Shown here in pieces: positions 24,036-36,291 of a DNA stretch of 64,000 nt (position 1 is its first letter; every line of letters starts with the position of its first letter). The translations under genes and the position numbers were made by a program. Origin of the DNA: Coriolopsis trogii (taxonomy: Eukaryota > Basidiomycota > Agaricomycetes > Polyporales > Polyporaceae); assembly GCA_020543525.1 (NCBI GenBank), contig JAHYIO010000001.1, forward strand, positions 2,852,001 through 2,916,000, in the 5' to 3' direction. The notes beneath the pieces are model-generated. The model did not search any database, was not told the DNA's origin, and saw nothing but the letters and a program-made list of their open reading frames with translations.

Positions 24036-24648
24036 TTACTCCTCTGACCGCAGACGGGCCGCAGGGTTGGTAACCTTGACACCGAGGACCTTCGCCCTGA
24101 ATGACACACCCTCAGGGCGCTGACTTTCACGGGTAGAGAATATGGACGCACCTCTCAAGGATCAGTGTCCGGTTGCGGCTGCTGACGTTGTGCGCAATCT
24201 CGGCCGCGAAGCTCTTGTTGTGCATCAAGAGAAGGTCAACTTCCCGTACGTTGCTGACCAGAAGCTTCTTCAAGCCGTTAGGGAGGAGGTGACGGGTCTT
24301 GTGAATAGTGCTGTATGAGATACAAAATCTGCAGGGAACGGGGCGAAGAATCTCACCTTCTTGTTGCTACCATAGCCGATCTGTTCCACGGGGGAACGCA
24401 AGATAAGCATGGGCAGTCATTGTTGCGAGTATGCGACGCACCTTGGGCATAGGCAGCTGGCCCTTGAACCGACGCCGTACACGGTTATCAATACCCTTGG
24501 GTTTCCTCCATGCCTCCTTCACGCTCTTGTAGCGGTCAGACTGGTGGCGCCTACGAGAACGAGATTAAGACATATATGCAGATGCGCGAGCCTTGCGTCC
24601 TTACTTGAACGGCTTGGTGCGCTTCTTGATGATGGGGACCTTGACCAT
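24036..24648 (-). CDS. RPL32: Cytosolic ribosomal protein eL32
   Basis: Component of the 60S subunit. Five exons (24648-24605, 24550-24442, 24380-24357, 24297-24152, 24096-24036) give 127 residues, close to the yeast length of 130. Conserved blocks are [76 protein letters not shown] and the C-terminus [14 protein letters not shown]. Exon 3 has only 24 nt (IGYGSNKK). Dense introns in a short ribosomal gene are usual for basidiomycetes. Confidence 0.95.
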
Positions 24649-25086
24649 GGCGGACTAGGAGCAAGCGAAGTGAGCAGATGCGGAAACAGCTCGAGGCGGA
24701 AGATATGGCAGCCCAGAGTCCTCAGGTCATCCGTTCCGTAGTGTCTGCATCCACCGTCTCCTTCATCGAATCCAGAGTCATTAGTGGCATCAACAGAACG
24801 CCAGAATGCCAGGCTGTCATATCATCCCTTGAACAAGACGGACTCACAATTCGTGGGGCTTGAGGGGGGCGTCGAGGGGGGCGTACTGGGACTCAAGGGC
24901 AATGCCAGAATTCGCTGCGAGAGGCGAGCGTCTACGCCACGTGGAGGTGTGGGAGTCGAGGATTGGGCCGTGTGCATGAGCGCTTAGGGGCTTATCACCC
25001 GACCGACGTCCGTGCGGCGGGATGGCGACTTAAGAAGGGGTATCCGTCGATGTCCATTTGGGCCTGTTATAGAGATTGCCACGGCC
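24649..25086. promoter_or_regulatory. Divergent intergenic region, eL32 / protein kinase
   Basis: 438 nt between divergent genes, without a gene. An ORF from 25012 continuous with the kinase has no ATG before 25087, so the kinase start was set there. A CACGTG box lies near 24939. Confidence 0.35.
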
Positions 25087-27276
25087 ATGCACTCTCCCTC
25101 TCCCATCTACATGGATGAGGAACACGACTCCAGCTCCGAAGACGGCGAATATCTCTGGACTGCAGCCAGCCGGCTCAGGCTGCCGCAGTGCGGCGGGAAA
25201 GCATCGCTCACGTGCAAGGACTTAGAGCCGCGATCTCACAAGCCGTCATTCCGCTCTTCGCGTTCACGTTCTGCACCACCATCATCTACCCCATCCCTCT
25301 CATCCAACTTCTTCCGTGGCCACGCCCTGCTGCCTCTTTCAGGCATTATGCTTGCTGCGCCTACTGTTGATCTCACCTTTGACAATGACGACGACTGGAT
25401 GCCTCCGGCTTCTTCTAACCCTCGACTGTACCGTGCAGCGAGTGTGGGGAACAGCTGGGGTGTCACGTCAATAGGCCGCGGCTTCGAGTGGAATAACCAC
25501 AACCGAGACGAGGAAAGCGAGAGCGACCGCGACAAGGACAATGTGGTCACTCCTGACTCCGTTGGCGCATCCAAGGATCGGCCAAGTCTACTACGCGCAA
25601 CCCGCCCCGTGTGGCTAACCACTTCCGCAGTCCCAAGGTCTGCAGCAACCAGCGGCGTTCCCATGATTTCGACGTCCATCACACCCCCTTCCCCTCTACC
25701 ACCGCTTTCACCGCGCTCTGGAAGTTACCTCGCAGGTCCTTTGACGCGTTCCCCGGTACAGTCCCGTCCTTCGTCTCCACGTCCTTTGTTGTCCCGTCCT
25801 ACTTCTCCTCATGCAATGTCGTCCATTCACCCTTCCTCTTCTATACGGAGTCCGCTATCGAGCACTCCGTCTTCTCCACGCTCCACTATGCCGCGTATGC
25901 GTCGACGATCCTCACAACAACGTGTCTCACTCGTTGCCGGACGCGTCTCCATCGCTCCGGTCGAGCATCCGTCCCCAATGCCGCCCGGTCCTCAGAAGCT
26001 GGTGCGCACAAACAGTGCTGCGAGCTACCTCAGCGTAGCTAGCAGCACAGGGCCTCCTTCCCCAGGTGAGAAGCCTAGGTCAGTAGACGATCGGAGCATT
26101 TCCGAATTCGTGATCGAACGAGAAATCGGCCGAGGCGCGTATGGTCTGGTGAAGCGCGCCAGGGAGATGATGTTAGACGGAACGTTGGGGGTAAGATCGA
26201 CTAATTCTTGTGTCTATGCCGCTGCATATCACTAACGTTCCATCGCAGCCACCTCTCGTCATCAAACAAATTATAAAGTCTCGTATCCTCGCAGACTGCT
26301 GGAAACGACACCCGAAGTTCGGCACGATCCCGATAGAAATATACGTTATGACAGCCATATCGACTACACGCTACGTCTTGCCTCCGCCACGCCCTTGGGA
26401 CCCACTCCGCAACAAACCTGATGTACCAAACGATTGGGTTGAGGGAAAGGTGGTGAGCGGCCACCCGAACATTTGCCCGCTCCTTGATTTCTTCGAGGAC
26501 AACCACTACTATTATCTTGTCTTGCCTTCCACCACGCCGGAGCCCAACGCGGATGAGCCATCGCCGCCCTCAGACCTGTTCGATCTCGTGGAGAGCTATC
26601 CCCACGGACTACCCCCAGATCTCATTCGTACGTATCTAGGACAAATTGCAGACGCCGTCGCGTTCTTGCATTCAAAAGGCATAGGCAAGTGCGGTGCTCT
26701 TCTACGTAATATGCAGGCGCTGAAGAGTCATGGATAGTCCACCGCGATATCAAAGACGAGAACGTGGTTCTTGGGCCAGCAGGGAAGTGCGTTCTCATCG
26801 ACTTCGGAAGTTCTGGCCTTGTCAGGAAGGGGGGTTGGGACACCTTCAGCGGCACGTGAGTGTAATCGTGTACCATCAGTCGTCGATAACTCTCATCCAT
26901 GGGACAATGTAGCCTTGACTATGCAGGGCCTGAGATTCTTCGCGGCGAGCGATACTTCGGCAAGGAGCAAGATGTTTGGGCGTTCGGTGTCGTCGCATAC
27001 GTGATGCTCGTGGGCGAATGTCCGTTCACCACCGCCGCGGAAGCACAAGATGGTCTCGAGTCTCCGTTTGCTAGCGCATCAATAGCGCTGGATGAGCGAT
27101 GCATGGATGGTAAGGAGAAGGAAGGCGAAGAGGCTGACGGCGGCGGAGCCTTGGGCGACGCGGCGGCCTTGGTCAGGGCTTGCCTACGGGTCGATGTCAA
27201 CGCGCGGCCGACGTTCCAAACAATCCTGCAAAGCCGCTTCCTGAGCGGCAACGGCGGATGGGGCATGGACTCATGA
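25087..27276 (+). CDS. Serine/threonine protein kinase, PAS-kinase-like catalytic domain
   Basis: Four exons (25087-26190, 26249-26684, 26726-26855, 26913-27276) give 677 residues. The first approximately 330 are disordered and Ser/Pro rich with many SP sites. The kinase domain spans about 335-670: glycine loop IGRGAYGLV, catalytic lysine in LVIKQIIKSRI (Lys374), HRDIKDEN (Asp521), LIDFGSSGLV (Asp539) and GTLDYAGPEIL followed by DVWAFGVVAYVML. The HRDIKDEN plus IDFGSS combination and an insertion after IPIEIYVM fit the PASK/Psk group, but no PAS domain is visible. The intron after exon 2 starts with GC (ATAG|GCAAGT). Its acceptor could be 26716 or 26725; both keep the frame, and the longer intron (41 nt) was chosen. 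Confidence 0.87.
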
Positions 27277-28130
27277 CCAAATCCCTGTATGCGGCCGACC
27301 TCGTGTAGAGTGCGTGCATTGCGAGGGTTCAAGGAGAACCTGCGCGATCAGAATGGCCCCCCTGGCTGACAGCTGATTCGACTTGTGTTCGCAGGTACAG
27401 TATGTTATCTGATGGCTTCGCACCCTGCAGGCGAGTCCTTGACGGGTTGCTTTCGTTGGCTCTATCTCTTCCGCCCACCCTCGTCCGGAACCTCCGAGGC
27501 GGCAATATTTATCTTTTGTACCCGCAATAACGTTATCGACCCCATCGCAGTAACACTCATTCCGTCCTTTGTTCCACGCAATTCTGTCATCCGTACGATG
27601 TACTATCCGTGTAGCCGCCATAGCATCCATCTTGTGCAATAGAAGATTCCAGGTTGCTTTCTTGACCCGCGAACAATTTTACGAGATCTAGAGCATTCTT
27701 TGCTGTGGCTACGAGGAGACGATGCTGAGGTAGGCGCGAAGGTCCGGCGGTGACTCCGGTGTCCCGGCGGGGCCGGCCGGGGCATGGGTGGAGGGTTGTA
27801 TAATCAGTCAGATCTCTATCGATCATCTAAAAATTTTGAGGCCGTGCGGAGGGTACATAAACCTTAGAATCCTTCCACCTCCAGTTTCTTCTTACCCTCA
27901 TCTCCCCCCTCTCGCTCTCCTCACTTCCTTACACTTTCTTTTGCGTGAGTGTTTGTTACTCGCTTCTCTCCATGCGCCTGCAGGGCATCTTGCTTGGGGG
28001 TTAGCAAGAGCGGCTGCGAAATCGGCATTCGCGCGCTCATCTGCTATCTACCCGGCCGGGTACCCTGGCGAACGATGCGGGCCCTCTTCCATTGGCATAC
28101 TGAACTCGATATTGCAGATCTACATCAAAA
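27277..28130 (+). promoter_or_regulatory. EF-1alpha promoter and 5' UTR with a probable leader intron
   Basis: 854 nt between the kinase stop and the EF-1alpha ATG. A TATA-like gtacataaac lies near 27854. It is followed by a long CT-rich stretch (about 27880-27943), typical of strongly expressed fungal genes. A 5' UTR intron is likely from 27945 (gtgagt) to 28117 (attgcag), ending 13 nt before the ATG. This is inferred from splice consensus and from the habit of EF-1alpha genes to carry a leader intron. Confidence 0.5.
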
Positions 28131-29886
<1,756 letters not shown>

Positions 29887-30224
29887 ACGGCTTAGACGTG
29901 GTCTCTCCTTCCCTCGGTCTCTTGTCGCTTTCTTTCCTCTCATCTCGCATGGTATCCCTAACTCGCACTGTGTTCTTACGATCATCCCCACATCCATTGT
30001 TGTATTCACGATCACGAAGCATGCTTTGGGTCGTCGCCGACCCAGGCTCATGTTCTGTAACGTCGTTGTGTTGTGTAGAGGACGAGAAGTATGAAACGAA
30101 TGTAGCTTTGCTCTCTCTTTTATCTTTTTCTACCATCATTGGAAAACATTCGTGTGTGTGTGATGTCAGGTTTTCCTCGCCAACATGGCGCTGTACGGTC
30201 CTAGAGTTACTAATACAATCAAGT
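29887..30224. other. Intergenic, convergent 3' ends
   Basis: 338 nt between the convergent EF-1alpha and dienelactone hydrolase genes, presumably the two 3' UTRs. A GTGTGTGTG run lies near 30152. Confidence 0.4.
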
Positions 30225-31705
30225 TCAGCATACGTGCTCAATCTCCTTGCCGTCGTCGACTCTTTCCCCCAAGTCCCTCCCAGCGGTCCGCTCGAACACT
30301 TCCATCATGAAAGTGAAGAGAGACCGCGTCAACGCAGCGTCCCAACGACCCTTGGAAGACTCATCGCGGACGAAGGCATGTTGTGCCTGTACTTCGAGGA
30401 ACTGAGACGATATTAGCTGCGTCGTTCTGGCTTCGCACGGCACGTCACATACCGATGTGGTCACATTAGCGTTTTCGAGGGTTTGACGGATAAGATCTCG
30501 ACCTGCACGAGGAACATGGGTGTCCTGGGACGGATGTCATCATTCTGGAGCTATGCATACCCCCCCAACGTACCTGTTTACCGAAGATCATCTATGGCAG
30601 TGCGCAAGTAAGGCTACGGGAAGCAAGACGAATAGAAACGAGAAGATACGTACCACCAGTTCTCCCTTGCCGGTAAGGTCGCCGTTGCGGACCCGGAGGA
30701 GGGAATCGTCGTTCTTGCCTTTGCCAAGAGTGGCGGAATGGACGTCGGTGGCGAAGAAGCAGACGGATGCGAGTACACGAGAGTTGAAAGCAGCCTGAAC
30801 GCAGAATGTTATCAATGCTGGATGAGTCGTTCTGATCAGGCGTACCCGGAATGCCTGTGGTCCCGTGTTAGGTCATGCAGAAAGGCTCGTTGTTGCGATC
30901 GAGAGACGTACCAGATGCCCTCCAAGACACATTCCTGTGGCTACATGCCGTACGTTTTCGGTTTATAAGCGTGATCGGGAGCCATATGGTGAGAACACCC
31001 ACCGGCGATGCGACCGTTGCAGTTCTTCAGCGAGCAGAGAAGATCAATCGCAAGGGTAGCATCCTGCGCACTGTTGAACTACCACTCATGAGGCATTGGT
31101 TGCTAGCGAACCTCGTCATAGGCCGCGACTGTTTTCTCAATCTGCGTTCAGTAGTCAGATATTATTCGATGATGTTGTGATACCGAAATACGTGCCTTGT
31201 ACTTGTTCCCTCTGTCGGTGCCTGGTATAACATTGTACCTAGCACTTAGCGCATGGTACCAAGTTCCGTGATAAGGTACCTACCTTCGACGTCGTACGGA
31301 ATAGGCTCGGGGCCCTCAAACTCGTGATAGGTAGACGGGCATGCTACATCGTAAGGCCCTCAGCTATGTATGTTGTGTCGAGAGAGAAGTAGCTCATACC
31401 AACTACGTATCCTTGGCTGGCGATCTGACCTGCGAAGCGTTCCACAGGTCCAGTCACTTGGTAGATTTCGCTGCGACACTGAGTAAGATCAGGCTTCGAA
31501 GCCCCACAAGTTTTGTGCACCTGAAGCACACAACGCCTATATGAAGGAGTTACAGATTAGCTGCGGCCGATATGGTAGTCTGCGTACCGGGGAATTTCGC
31601 ATTGGGATACCCTGGAACAGTGGGCGCGATGACGAAGATCCTGATAGGACGACCGTTGGGATCGAGCTTTGTCGGGACATCGTGGTAGGTCTTTGTGATC
31701 AGCAT
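30225..31705 (-). CDS. Dienelactone hydrolase family alpha/beta hydrolase
   Basis: Carboxymethylenebutenolidase-type hydrolase; members open dienelactones in chlorocatechol breakdown or act on other small esters. Thirteen exons (31705-31588, 31536-31521, 31470-31400, 31343-31284, 31221-31196, 31141-31112, 31063-31003, 30940-30912, 30854-30846, 30794-30654, 30591-30574, 30524-30453, 30401-30225) give 275 residues. Catalytic residues fit the DLH triad: Cys132 in [13 protein letters not shown], Asp194 in QDTHVPRAG and His225 in [11 protein letters not shown]. The N-terminal strand leads to [19 protein letters not shown], and YHEFEGPEP follows. Exons of 16, 9 and 18 nt are required to keep these motifs. 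The intron after KYK appears to use a GC donor. No signal peptide, so cytosolic. The natural substrate cannot be told from sequence. Confidence 0.88.
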
Positions 31706-32018
31706 GTTTGCTGTTGCAGAGTTCTCACTTGGTGGAGTTGATGGGGGCTGATGGAGGCTGATGGCCGCAAGGACGATCGCGATGTCCCCGCTCGTCGATT
31801 GCCGAAGCGAGCTATAACGGGCGATGTTTCGATCACGTGCATGCACGCCACAGGGAGGACTTGGCGCTGGACAGTCCACTGAGGGGACGAACGTGTGTCG
31901 AGAGTAGCATCCGCATCTTCTCTCTGCCTGTCATGGTGCCTTTCACTAGCATACATATGCGCGTACATCTGGTCAAGTCGCATCCTTTCTCACGTCTTCT
32001 ACCCCACGAAACCCCAAG
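31706..32018. promoter_or_regulatory. Divergent promoter region, hydrolase / acetyltransferase
   Basis: 313 nt between divergently transcribed genes, with no coding feature recognised. Confidence 0.4.
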
Positions 32019-32934
32019 ATGGTTGAGCCCGCAGCGAGGATACGTGCCGCCGAGCTGGGCGATCAGAGGCTCATGCGCTTCATGATTGGGAAAGCGGGAA
32101 TGGAGCCCATTGCGACTGCGAACAGGAAAAGTGAGTCGCATGCAAGCCTTGGGCTCATCTTGAGGTCGCTGACGATTTGCACTCCCATGTTCATAGTGTA
32201 CACCAACCCATTGGTGCTCTCCGTGTGGATCGCGCTTTCATGCGTGTTCGTACAGTACATGAACTGGTGGCCCAAGCCTGAGCAGGGGCTATTCGGATAT
32301 TTCGCCCCTATTCCTGCTTTCGGGACGCTGTCCATCGCGTTCATGTTCGGCGTGGATTGGTACGTGACCTCTCGGGGCGGTTTCCCGGTCTTGCGTTGAC
32401 GTCTTGCTTGTCAGGTTGAACCGCTGGGGCTTTGAAGACCAAACGACACAAACTCTCCGCCGCCCAGACCTCGTAGATATCCCCGCGTACTACTCTCGCT
32501 CCCCGTCTTCCGGGTTCTGGATCCTCGAATACGGAGATCGATTCGTCGGGCTCATCGCTCTCGACGCGTCCCTCGATGCAGACTCCGACGAGGCTATACC
32601 AGCTACCGCTGTCAAGAAGGACAAGTCCGGCAAAGTGGTACTATCCAAAGGGACAAGCAAGATCGCTCGTATCCGCCACTTCTTTGTCGACGAGCCGTAC
32701 CGCCCCGTAGGGATGGCAAACGACCTGCTCGAGCACGCCTTGAAACACGCGTTCACGTCCGACGCTAAGCTGGATGCTGTACGTGCGGTAGACTCGCCCC
32801 TAGTGCCATACGTCAGCCAAGCCTTGCGAAGACAAGGATTTGTTGTAGAGAGACAGGCAGAGAGTGTGGGAGCGTTGAGGTGGCAGACATCTAGCGCGAT
32901 TCTTGACCGAAGTCGCTGGGCTTCAGGGCGATAG
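32019..32934 (+). CDS. Membrane-anchored GNAT-family N-acetyltransferase
   Basis: Three exons (32019-32130, 32197-32359, 32415-32934) give 264 residues. A GNAT fold is interrupted early by two adjacent hydrophobic segments (about residues 40-62, VLSVWIALSCVFVQYM, and 70-92, YFAPIPAFGTLSIAFMFGV), a layout like NAT8-type acetyltransferases that sit in the ER membrane. Downstream are FWILEYGDRFVGLIALDA (strand 4), then RIRHFFVDEPYRPVGMANDL, which replaces the R/Q-x-x-G-x-G/A acetyl-CoA loop with a looser version, and finally ALRRQGFVVE. The fold assignment is good; substrate is unknown. Convergent with the next gene, 139 nt apart. Confidence 0.8.
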
Positions 32935-33073
32935 TCGCGTTTGCAACGCTGTAGTAGCGTATAACTCCCTGCATTCAGGTGTATCTGACATATCTGTAGA
33001 CCGCACACTGCTTGAAGAGCGTACAAGAACACTGGTCCTGAACATTTCGCACTCGAGTCATACAGACATCGCT

Positions 33074-34392
33074 TTACTGCTGCAGAAAGCGGACGATGGC
33101 CTCGGCCACAATCTTCCAGTGCTCGTCCCTGAGCACTAGATCATGGGCGGCACCTTCGACCGTGACGAGCTCTGCTTGAGGGACTCGTGACTTGATCTTG
33201 TTCGCCTCTTCGTACGGCACCACTGGATCTTCCGTCCCCTGCATACCTTGATCAGCAAGATGTGATGGGGATACAATGGCAGCATCTTACATGAACGATG
33301 AGGACCTTCAGTGGCTTGTTCTCCGGTCCAACGGACAAGGCTGCAAGTCTATCGAAAGTGCTTTGGAGACCGCGGATGGGCCCGTTCTCGATGCATGATT
33401 GGAGACTTCGGCTATATCCAGGGAGTTCTTTGCTTTGCAGCTCTGGCAGCTAAGACGAGAATAGATCCTGTTGCAGCTGGCTATTATCAAGGCCTAAGAG
33501 TAGTGCATACCTCACGCTGGAAATGGGTGTGCTTGTTGGCCTTGAAATTCGTTCGTCAACCCATGCGTGTCCTTCGGCATCTGATCAGACGTACCGCAGC
33601 TCCCGCTGGCCTCTTTTGGGTACCAATGGACGAGTAAGTTGCGGAGGGCGCACAGGTGCATGGTCACCATACCTCAAGAAGACCTGCTGAGGCGACGAGG
33701 ACACTTTTCTCGGCCACGAGGTGTGGGAGGGACGCGGTGAAGGCGGCAGCCACACCGCCACCCTAGTAGGCATGTGTCAGGCTGACGTCGCAACGAGTAC
33801 AGTGTAGTTACAGATGTACTCGCCATGGAGAAGCCGACGATATGAGCGGCGTCCCAGCGGATGTATTGCATCAAGAGCGCGAGCTGAGTGACGAAGAGAG
33901 TGCCATCGCTGACGACGTGGGGGGCTTCAGAGTAGCCTTTGCCGTACAGATCTGAGAGGCAGTTTGGGCGTTATGGCAAACGTTGAAAGGGGGAAACGGT
34001 CTAAGAGTCATACCGTAGATGAGCACTCTGAAGCCCTGTTCGGCAAGGTAAGGGCCAATCTTGCTCCACGAAATGCTGGGCGTAGAGATTCCATGGATGA
34101 GAACGACCTGCGCCTTGTCAGCCTGCCACTTCCGCTGCGCTCTACGAGCGAGGGCCAGATCACCTTAGGGCCATCATCTGGGCCTATAATCCAGTATCTG
34201 ACTCGACCGTGAGGGAGCGATGCATAGTTTCCTACACAGGTGGGAAAACATAATCAGGCTTGACGAGGAGTCGCGATGGTGTGGTACGGAGCCACCATTG
34301 GGATAGAGGTCCTCAGGGTACAACTGGCGAATGCGGGAGTCCTTTGAGAGGACCTCCATTGAGTGATCAGCAGGCAAAGGGAATTGAGCCAT
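33074..34392 (-). CDS. Alpha/beta hydrolase (serine hydrolase, lipase/esterase-like)
   Basis: Probable exons 34392-34296, 34231-34164, 34107-34014, 33951-33824, 33762-33673, 33612-33595, 33516-33511, 33449-33291 and 33238-33074 give about 274 residues. The triad is clear: Ser128 in GFSMGGGVAAAF (built across an intron), Asp224 in IVHGTEDPVVPY and His252 in EGAAHDLV. The oxyanion strand is KVVLIHGISTPSISW. An apparent frame change near 34290 is resolved by an intron (AAT G|gtggct to tgtag|GA) that restores PNGNYASLPHGRVRYW. The intron in the nucleophile elbow starts with GC. The stretch 33450-33672 is uncertain: the 6-nt exon may be skipped, and homologues usually have a longer lid here. Substrate unknown. 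Confidence 0.75.
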
Positions 34393-34760
34393 CTAGACCA
34401 AGACGACATCCGGTTAGGTGTTCGCTGTATGCATAGGATGGAGAATCCCGCGGTGCTCACGTTATCAAGGAGAGAATATTCAATCTCAAAGGTTTCGCTA
34501 ATCACTCGTCGCAGTGTAGGTAGAAGGCGCCGCAGATGCGCAGTGCACACTTCACAAGGAGCGTGGGAGGCTGATATATACCGCGCTCACGAATGGATGA
34601 GAAGGGAACGCCATTTGAGGACATGAAGACGTGTTCGCAGTCTCGCACTGACTCGGAGGAACAAGAGCAAGATGAGAGCGCTCCCAGTCCTACCGCTGAA
34701 CGCCGGCCCGGACATCCGGTGGCTAATACATGACCTTCCGTATGAGCGTGCCAGATCTCG
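34393..34760. promoter_or_regulatory. Divergent promoter region, hydrolase / ELP5
   Basis: 368 nt between divergent genes. A TATATA-like gctgatatataccgc lies near 34571, and no gene is seen. Confidence 0.4.
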
Positions 34761-36097
34761 ATGGTGTCTCTCCTCTCCTCTCTCCTCGCGCAGAGCTCGC
34801 GCAGCCAGCAGTTCTTTCTGCTTCAGTCTTCTGCCGCACAATCCTGTCTACCGCTCCTCCGTGCGATAGTCGCACAGGCAAGCGAACGTGCGCGCGAAAC
34901 GACGATCATTTTTTGCCTCCTCTACCCTCCGTCGAGTTTACTAGACCCATCGCGCATTCAGTCGGACCATGTCCGTGCTGTTGACCGAACGAGCAATGTG
35001 CCGGGGTACGACGACGGACCGATGAACGGCGAAGATTGGCGTGCTCAACTTAAAAACGACATGCTTGATGCTATACGCGATGGTACGCAAGTGGTTTTCT
35101 GTAGCAAATATTACCAGCGGTCTGACATTTGACCCGCGCCCGCCACAGCACCCTCAGGACCACTGAACGTTGTCATAGACTCAGCGGATACCCTGCTAGC
35201 AGACATCGGGTCCAGCGCAGAGACCGTCCGGCTGCTCTCCGACATCCTCACCTCAGTCCGTACACGGGGCAGTGAGTACCAGTGGTCCTATTTGCCTTGT
35301 CCTCGCACTCACACACTGACCCTCCTCATCTCCTCCAGACACCTCCCGCCTGATCCTCCACATCCTCGCGCCCAGCCCGCTCCTCCCCATCCTCACCTCG
35401 ACCCGCTTCTCTCCCTCCCTCGCACACCTCGTCGCCCACCCCACCGCGCTCCTCGTCCACCTTGCCTCCGCATACCTCACCCCGCCCCCGCCGCTCTCCC
35501 CGCCCGAGAAGTTCTGGGGCGTCTTCATCCCCATCGCAGAGCGCCACTACGAGTCCGAGCGGCTCGTCTTTGGGCCGGGGGGCGAAGGCAGCGGCCAGCA
35601 AGAGTTCGTCGTCGAGGCCCTCGTCCGGGGCGGCGCCGATGCGTCGGGTAGGCGGCGCGGGACGGAGCGGGTGCTCGAAGGCTGGTCGCCTGCTCTTGGT
35701 GGCGTTTGCGAGCTCCGAGAGCTCGGTGATCTCAAAACTCTGTGGGCAAAGAAGAAGACGGTTCCGGAGGTACGAAATCCTTCTGTTCACATTGCCCGAT
35801 GATCCAGAGTTGATGGGGTCTGTGCGTGCAGGTACATAACCCTGCAGACCCAACGCAAAACCTACCTTTCAACCTGAATCTGACTCCGGAACAACAACGT
35901 TCCCGGGCCAGCGTTCCATTGCCGTATGCGCACGAAGGTATGCAGTCGCATTGTGCAACGAGTAGATCCGTGCTGAACATTCACTCGATGCAGGCAAAGC
36001 CCCTCCATCAACACAGGCACCAGGTGCTATCCTATACGATCCCGATTCAGCCGACGACCTGGATGACGATGATCCAGACGAAGATCTGGACATATGA
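34761..36097 (+). CDS. ELP5: Elongator complex subunit ELP5 (Iki1)
   Basis: RecA-like subunit of the Elp4-5-6 ring of Elongator, which modifies the wobble uridine of tRNAs. Five exons (34761-35082, 35149-35271, 35339-35769, 35832-35937, 35994-36097) give 361 residues. The N-terminus LLSSLLAQ...LLQSSAAQSCLPLLRAI matches the family start. It is followed by PLNVVIDSADTLLADIGS and RLILHILAPSPLLPIL. The C-terminus is diagnostic: LPFNLNLTPEQQRSRASVPL, PYAHEG and the acidic end ILYDPDSADDLDDDDPDED. GC content rises sharply in exon 3. Confidence 0.88.
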
Positions 36098-36291
36098 TGG
36101 CTCGGAGGGTGTACCGAGACAATGTATCATAGGGCTGGTAGTACAAAGCTCTCACTGAGAAGCGACTGCGTGTAGCGACAGGAAAACGATTGAAAACAAC
36201 GAGGACAACAATGCGACAAACACCAAACCTCCAATCACCCTGAATACCCAGTTAACAATCTGAACCATCTGTGATGTCCGACCCCCGATGT

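Noticed and set aside
34262..34300. Apparent frameshift in the alpha/beta hydrolase near its N-terminus
   Set aside because: An intron with donor G|gtggct (34295) and acceptor tgtag (34232) explains the frame change and restores the family motif PNGNYASLPHGRVRYW.
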